From the NCBI GenBank assembly GCA_902793285.1, contig CADBCV010000006.1, forward strand, positions 404 through 64,403: a stretch of DNA of 64,000 nt, read 5' to 3'. The notes below the pieces were generated by a model. That model searched no databases. It was not told the DNA's origin and was given only the letters and a program-made list of their open reading frames with translations. The DNA is from Oscillospiraceae bacterium (GTDB lineage: Bacteria; Bacillota; Clostridia; Oscillospirales; Oscillospiraceae). Shown here piece after piece: positions 59,541-64,000 of this stretch. How positions within the stretch are numbered: the first letter of the stretch is position 1; every line of letters begins with the position of its first letter. Both the position numbers and the translations under genes were made by a program.

Positions 59541-60701
59541 ATGCAGAAGGATTTTCACTATTACGCCACCTACTGCGCCGCCCGTATTGCCGGCTATTCC
59601 CACGCGGAGGGCATGGAGATCTGCTACAGCGCCCAGCTTGTGGACTGGTGCTCCAGAACCTTCCTCGCCCGTGTCAAGGGGCCGAAGGCCGCCGCCACTA
59701 CCCAGCTCCAGCTTGAGTTGATGGAGGCGCGCACCGACCTTGTCGGCCTGCAGGACATCACCCGCATCTGGGCCTCCTTCCACTTCCTCCCCTATGACCT
59801 CCATGCGGAGCTCAAAAAAGCCTCCCGCCGCTACCGCAACAAGTACCGCCTCATCTGCAAGCCGAACGGCGCGCTCGTGAAGGACACCGTGGAGCTCGCA
59901 AAGGGCCGCGGCGCCCAGGCCGCGGGCATCGCCATGCATGTCCTCGCGGACACCTGGGCCCACAGCGGCTTTGCGGGCACGCCCTCGCTCGTCATCAACA
60001 ACACCGGCCCCTATTTCTTCGAGCTCCTGCCCAATCCCGAGCGGGAGCGCCCCGTGCGCTTTCGCCACAGCCCCGGCGCGCCGGACGATCTGGAAAAGGG
60101 CATCTACTCCAACAGCGTCTACCAGCCGAGCGAGAACACCATCATGAATCTCGGCCACGGCCGCGCGGGCCACCTGCCGGACTACAGCTTCGCCCGCTAT
60201 AAGTACCTGCCCGCCTGGGGAGGGTATGAGGTGATCGTCAAGGATAACCCCCGGGAATACTACCTCGCCTTCTGCCAGATGGTCTATGCCATGGCGTATC
60301 TGCGGGGCGGGGCGGGGGACTTCGCCCTCTCGACCTACGCGACAGAAACGGTTCAGCCCTGGGAAAAGGAGATCCGCGAGATTCTGGAGAAGCGCCAGCT
60401 TGACGCCTGCGCCGACTGGAAGGCCCTGGGCGAGCGGATCGCGGACACGCCGCTCGAGGACTTCGCGCTCGAGAAGTATGAGCGGGAGTATCTTGAGACC
60501 CCGCCCGAGGAGAAGGACAGCACCTTCCTCGGCCGTTTCTTCCTTGCCGCCATGGCGCAGAAGAGCATGGTCACAAACCGCATCTTCCGCTCCGGCAGCC
60601 TCCTCGCGGGCTTCTCCGTGGACTTCGGGGAGAAGGGCTTTCGCGGCATCCGGGATTACCGGAAGCTGCTGGAGTTTATCAGAGAGGAGAGAGACAGATG
60701 A
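59541..60701 (+). CDS. DUF6765-like protein with HD/phospholipase-C-like helical core
   Basis: This 386-residue protein begins MQKDFHYYATYCAARIAGYS and has HVLADTWAHSGFAG near residue 135. A His/Asp pattern recalls HD or zinc-dependent helical hydrolases. Proteins with this start and motif are known as a family of unknown function (DUF6765, my recollection). No signal peptide. It overlaps the following membrane gene by four bases, so the cluster is an operon. Confidence 0.7.
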   Translation: MQKDFHYYATYCAARIAGYSHAEGMEICYSAQLVDWCSRTFLARVKGPKAAATTQLQLELMEARTDLVGLQDITRIWASFHFLPYDLHAELKKASRRYRNKYRLICKPNGALVKDTVELAKGRGAQAAGIAMHVLADTWAHSGFAGTPSLVINNTGPYFFELLPNPERERPVRFRHSPGAPDDLEKGIYSNSVYQPSENTIMNLGHGRAGHLPDYSFARYKYLPAWGGYEVIVKDNPREYYLAFCQMVYAMAYLRGGAGDFALSTYATETVQPWEKEIREILEKRQLDACADWKALGERIADTPLEDFALEKYEREYLETPPEEKDSTFLGRFFLAAMAQKSMVTNRIFRSGSLLAGFSVDFGEKGFRGIRDYRKLLEFIREERDR

Positions 60702-61240
60702 GTGCTGCGCAGCGTGTACAGAAGGTCCTCGCCGCGCTCGGCTACATCGGGGCGGCGGTGCTCATGCTCTGGCTCGGCGAAGACGGGTATGAGCTGGTCC
60801 TGCTGATGCTGGGGCTGTCGCTCACGGCGCAGGGCATCCGGTCCATCGTGTTTTATTTCAACATGGCCCGTCATATGGTGGACGGGCGCAGCATCCTCTA
60901 CAAGGGCGTGATTTTGCTGGACTTCGGCATCTTCACCCTCTCCATCACCCAGCGGGCCGGCGTTCTCATCGCCCTCTACCTCCTGGGGATCAACGCCTTT
61001 ACCGGCGTCGTGGACATCATGCGCGCGCTCGAGGCCAGGCGCTTCCAGGCGGGGTCCTGGCGGCTCAATCTCGCGGAGGGAATTTTGAACATCGGCTTTG
61101 CGGTCCTCGCGGTCGCCTTCGGCCTCATCCGCCGCGACATGCAGCACCTCACCTGGGTCTATGCCTCGGGCCTTATCTACACCGGCATCCTGGGCCTCAT
61201 CTCCGCCTTCCGCAAGACCGCCATCGTGTATATCCAGTGA
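60698..61240 (+). CDS. HdeD/DUF308-like membrane protein
   Basis: This 180-residue protein has about six hydrophobic segments arranged as in the DUF308/HdeD family (LGYIGAAVLMLWLG, LVLLMLGLSLTAQGIRSIVF, GVILLDFGIFTLSI, GILNIGFAVLAVAFGLI). Function unknown. Last gene of the cluster. Confidence 0.65.
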   Translation: MSAAQRVQKVLAALGYIGAAVLMLWLGEDGYELVLLMLGLSLTAQGIRSIVFYFNMARHMVDGRSILYKGVILLDFGIFTLSITQRAGVLIALYLLGINAFTGVVDIMRALEARRFQAGSWRLNLAEGILNIGFAVLAVAFGLIRRDMQHLTWVYASGLIYTGILGLISAFRKTAIVYIQ

Positions 61241-61266
61241 CGGAATATAAAACCTATATTTTACAG

Positions 61267-61416
61267 CAGGGGCCGACGCCCTCGGCGGCCCGCGCGGTAC
61301 AGCCATTATAATGCAAAGAGCCCCCGGCGAAAACGTACTTTGTTACGAATTCGCCGGGGGCCATTCATATTTCAGACTTCTCCCTGCCGGGCCGCCGAGG
61401 GCGCCGGCCCCTACGG
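61267..61416. repeat. MITE-like element with CGTAGGGG arms and core hairpin
   Basis: The arms CAGGGGCCGACGCCCTCGGC (61267) and GCCGAGGGCGCCGGCCCCTA (to 61416) are inverted copies. A core stem CCCCCGGCGA/TCGCCGGGGG at 61321-61360 has a loop containing CGTACTTTGTTACG. It lies between convergent genes and may end both transcripts. Confidence 0.75.
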
Positions 61417-61431
61417 ATTTTTATGATTTTT

Positions 61432-62364
61432 TTACTCCGCGAAGAGCGGGGTGGAGAGATAGCGGTCGCCGGTGTCGGGCAGGAGGGCGACGATGGTCTT
61501 GCCCTTGCTCTCCGGGCGCTTGGCGAGCTGGATCGCGGCCCAGACCGCGGCGCCGGAGGAGATGCCTACCAGCACGCCCTCGGATTTCCCGATGAGCTTT
61601 CCGGCGGCAAAGGCGTCCTCATTCTCCACGGTGATGATCTCGTCATACACCCCGGTGTTCAGCACGTCCGGCACGAAGCCCGCGCCGATGCCCTGGATCT
61701 TGTGCGCGCCCGGCGTCCCCTTGGAGAGGACCGGGGACCCCGCGGGCTCCACCGCGACGACCTTCACCGCGGCGCTCTGCGACTTGAGATATTCGCCCAC
61801 GCCCGTGATGGTGCCGCCGGTGCCGACGCCCGCGACGAAAATATCCACCTTCCCGTCGGTGTCCGCCCAGATCTCGGGCCCCGTGGTGGCCCTGTGGACG
61901 GCGGGGTTCGCGGGATTCACAAACTGGCCGGGGATGAAGGCGTTGGAGATCGAGGCCGCAAGCTCCTCCGCCTTCGCAATGGCGCCCTTCATGCCCTTGG
62001 CCCCCTCGGTGAGCACGAGCTCCGCCCCGTAGGCTTTCATGAGCTGGCGGCGCTCCACACTCATGGTCTCGGGCATGACGATGATGATGCGGTAGCCCCT
62101 GGCCGCCGCGACGGAGGCAAGGCCGATGCCCGTGTTGCCGGAGGTGGGCTCGATGATGACGGAGCCCTCCTTCAAAAGGCCCTTCGCCTCGGCATCGTCG
62201 ATCATGGCCTTGGCGATGCGGTCCTTGACGGAGCCGGCGGGGTTGAAGTATTCGAGCTTGACAAGGACGGTGGCCTCAAGCGCTTCCTTTTTTTCAATAT
62301 GCGTCAGCTCCAGCAGGGGGGTCTTCCCGATGAGCTGGTCTGCGGATGTATAGATGTTCGACAT
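61432..62364 (-). CDS. cysK: Cysteine synthase (O-acetylserine sulfhydrylase)
   Basis: This 310-residue PLP enzyme has Lys47 in [12 protein letters not shown], the phosphate loop [25 protein letters not shown] and the end [14 protein letters not shown]. It makes cysteine from O-acetylserine and sulfide. AGGAGG precedes the ATG. It is preceded by a leader with a terminator-like hairpin. Confidence 0.95.
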   Translation of the reverse strand: MSNIYTSADQLIGKTPLLELTHIEKKEALEATVLVKLEYFNPAGSVKDRIAKAMIDDAEAKGLLKEGSVIIEPTSGNTGIGLASVAAARGYRIIIVMPETMSVERRQLMKAYGAELVLTEGAKGMKGAIAKAEELAASISNAFIPGQFVNPANPAVHRATTGPEIWADTDGKVDIFVAGVGTGGTITGVGEYLKSQSAAVKVVAVEPAGSPVLSKGTPGAHKIQGIGAGFVPDVLNTGVYDEIITVENEDAFAAGKLIGKSEGVLVGISSGAAVWAAIQLAKRPESKGKTIVALLPDTGDRYLSTPLFAE

Positions 62365-62402
62365 GATGTTACCTCCTGAAATAATAGTTGTGTTGAAATC
62401 GG

Positions 62403-62438
62403 AAAAAATACGATCACCGGAGGCGACATCGCCGGGTG
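62403..62438 (-). promoter_or_regulatory. Terminator-like hairpin in the cysK leader
   Basis: CACCCGGCGA pairs with TCGCCTCCGGTG (minus strand, 62438-62415), followed by ATCGTA and TTTTTT (62408-62403). It lies between promoter and start codon, so it can act as an attenuator. No T-box or S-box motif is seen. Confidence 0.6.
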
Positions 62439-62481
62439 TGCTTGAACATAGGACCCATCTCCCGTTCTTTTAGAAGAACTT

Positions 62482-62529
62482 CCCTATCGGGTTGATATGT
62501 TTATACCACAGGTACCCGCGTTCTGTCAA
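62482..62529 (-). promoter_or_regulatory. cysK promoter with start-site palindrome
   Basis: TTGACA (62524-62529) and TATAAA (62500-62505) are spaced 18 bp apart on the minus strand. CCCGATAGGG (62491-62482), a short dyad, sits at the transcription start and could bind an Rrf2-type regulator such as CymR. Confidence 0.65.
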
Positions 62530-62656
62530 GCGTTTTTGCAAAATCTTTTCGCCGCGCGGGGGAAAATTTTTTTATGGCAATTCCGGCTGTGATATGCTAA
62601 ACTGTAAAATACAGCAAGAGAAGAGTTTTTTTGCAATCGACCAAGGAGGAATTTGA

Positions 62657-63700
62657 ATGAGCACAACAAAACCCATCCCCGGCAAGGACGGCAACAAGTA
62701 TGTCCCCTATGACGCGCGCACGGGCGAGAGCTCTGTCGTCTTCTTCACCCGCGACCTGTCCGAGGCCGGGATGCAGAAGATCTATGACCGCGTGGCGTCT
62801 GTCCTGTCCGGCAGGGTGGCCATCAAGCTGCACACCGGCGAGGCGGAGGGGCCGAATATCATCCCCCGCCCCTGGGTCAAAAACCTGATCGAGACCCGCC
62901 TGCCCGAGGCCACCATCATCGAGACCAACACCTACTATGAGGGCAGCCGCTACACCACCGAGGACCACCGCAGGACGCTGGAGATCAACGGCTGGACCTT
63001 CTGCCCCGTGGACATCACCGACGCGGACGGCGTCGCCACTCTCCCCGTGAAGGGCGGCAAGTGGTTTACGGAGATGCACGTCGGCAAGACGATGCTGAAC
63101 TATGACTCCCTGCTTGTGCTGACGCACTTCAAGGGCCATGTCATGGGCGGCTTCGGCGGCTCGAACAAGAACATCGGCATCGGCTGCGCGGACGGGCGCA
63201 TCGGCAAGAAGGAGATCCATACCGCGGCAGGCTCCGGCGACATGTGGAGCATCGCGGAGGAGGAGCTCATGGAGCGCATCTCCGAGAGCACCAAGGCCAC
63301 CGTGGACCACTTCGCCCCCCACGTCTGCTTCATCAACACCATGCGCAACATGTCCGTGGACTGCGACTGCGCAGGCCCCGAGGCGACGCCCGTCGTCACG
63401 CCGGATGTGGGCATCCTTGCCTCGCTTGACATCCTCGCGGTGGACAACGCCTGTATGGACCTCATCTACAATCTCCCCGGCGGGGGCGGAAAGGCCCTTG
63501 TCGAGCGCGTGGAGAGCCGCCACGGGCTCAGACAGCTCAGCTACATGAAGGAGCTCGGCATGGGCAACGACCGCTACACCCTCATCGACATCGACCATGA
63601 CGACGCTGTGATCACCGCGGCGGAGGCCGTGAAGGACATCGCGCCGGAGTGGAAGCCCGACCGCTACAACACCTTCTGGGGCCGCAACAAGCACAGATAA
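62657..63700 (+). CDS. DUF362-domain protein
   Basis: This 347-residue protein matches DUF362: VAIKLHTGEAEGPNIIPRPW, LVLTHFKGHVMGGFGGSNKN then IGIGCADG, and VGILASLDILAVDNACMDL. Many DUF362 proteins carry a ferredoxin domain; this one does not. Function unknown. AAGGAGG precedes the ATG. Confidence 0.85.
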   Translation: MSTTKPIPGKDGNKYVPYDARTGESSVVFFTRDLSEAGMQKIYDRVASVLSGRVAIKLHTGEAEGPNIIPRPWVKNLIETRLPEATIIETNTYYEGSRYTTEDHRRTLEINGWTFCPVDITDADGVATLPVKGGKWFTEMHVGKTMLNYDSLLVLTHFKGHVMGGFGGSNKNIGIGCADGRIGKKEIHTAAGSGDMWSIAEEELMERISESTKATVDHFAPHVCFINTMRNMSVDCDCAGPEATPVVTPDVGILASLDILAVDNACMDLIYNLPGGGGKALVERVESRHGLRQLSYMKELGMGNDRYTLIDIDHDDAVITAAEAVKDIAPEWKPDRYNTFWGRNKHR

Positions 63701-63702
63701 AC

Positions 63703-64000
63703 ATGGCTTTTTCCAAAACCATCAGGAGCGCGGCGACTGCCGCGCTCCTCTGTTTCACAATGCTGCTCTCCGGCTGCGGGGCGCGCGCGTCTGCGGAGGT
63801 GACGGTCCCCGCGCTCCCGCCGCTGCCCGGGAAAGGGGATGTGCGCATCGCGGTGGCGTCGGACCTGCACTTTGACCCAGACAACCGCCCGCACGGGGAG
63901 GACCCGGCCCAGGCTGCCTACAACATGGAGCTTGCCGACGCCCTCCTCCGGGACGCGAGAGAGCAGGGGGCGGACTTCCTGCTGCTCACCGGCGACCTCT
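63703..64000 (+). CDS. Metallophosphoesterase lipoprotein, cut by the window end
   Basis: This frame begins three bases after the DUF362 stop and stays open to the window edge (99 codons). It has a lipoprotein signal with lipobox LLSG then Cys25. The first two calcineurin-like motifs follow: VASDLHFD and LLTGDL. It is probably a surface metallophosphoesterase. No clear ribosome site precedes the ATG, so coupling to the upstream gene is likely. Confidence 0.8.
   Translation, partial: MAFSKTIRSAATAALLCFTMLLSGCGARASAEVTVPALPPLPGKGDVRIAVASDLHFDPDNRPHGEDPAQAAYNMELADALLRDAREQGADFLLLTGDL

Overview
The window looks like the chromosome of a GC-rich, spore-forming, anaerobic Clostridia member, probably Oscillospiraceae-like. 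The evidence is spore genes (spmA/spmB, dpaA/dpaB), an AbrB/SpoVT regulator, RNase Y, two T-box leaders, a bifunctional AdhE, a ferredoxin-dependent 2-oxoacid oxidoreductase, a Tat-exported fumarate-reductase-like flavoprotein and GPH sugar transporters. I see no rRNA or tRNA genes, CRISPR, prophage or insertion sequences. Many intergenic regions carry short GC-rich palindromic repeats.

Layout. 181-1754: a RelB/ParE-type toxin-antitoxin pair and an amidohydrolase. 1859-14480: a branched-chain acyl-CoA / 2-oxoacid / amino-acid module. It has two T-box operons with readable specifiers (Leu CTC and Ile ATC). They carry an isopropylmalate-synthase-like protein that has lost its catalytic residues, two multidomain acyl-CoA ligases, a P-loop ATPase, a ferredoxin, VorB/VorA/VorC-like subunits, an omega-amidase-like hydrolase and a branched-chain aminotransferase. 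Because T-boxes switch on during amino-acid starvation and the ligases are AMP-forming, I infer salvage of branched-chain fatty acids into Leu/Ile/Val by reductive carboxylation rather than amino-acid fermentation. 14541-29741: an EAL phosphodiesterase, a kinase-like protein, AdhE, a signal-peptidase-like protein without its catalytic dyad, a glycogen branching enzyme, a MerR regulator next to a flavoprotein with a 19-bp-spacer promoter, and a TetR regulator with Lon sharing twin operators.

29983-41598 is the most unusual region. It encodes three small proteins (70-78 residues) that each combine a double-glycine peptide leader, with the GG at residues 18-19 in all three, with a single LysM domain. 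Two of them and a secreted zinc-ribbon protein are preceded by the same promoter architecture: TGTGACA heptamers as a direct repeat with 4-bp spacing (11-bp period), 11 nt from the TGTGAC core to a TATRMT -10. A SARP-type regulator with an atypical receiver domain is encoded just upstream, and SARP regulators are known to bind such repeats. A VanX-like dipeptidase and a DUF218 membrane protein suggest a cell-wall role.

41770-64000 holds a YczE-like membrane protein, a GntR-ABC exporter operon, an HtrA protease, spmAB, abrB, rny, an inositol-phosphatase family gene, dpaAB, a GT-B-like gene, a GPH transporter with alpha-galactosidase, an uncharacterised four-gene cluster around a DUF6765-like protein, cysK with a structured leader, a DUF362 protein and a truncated metallophosphoesterase lipoprotein. 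All assignments come from reading motifs; no database search was run.
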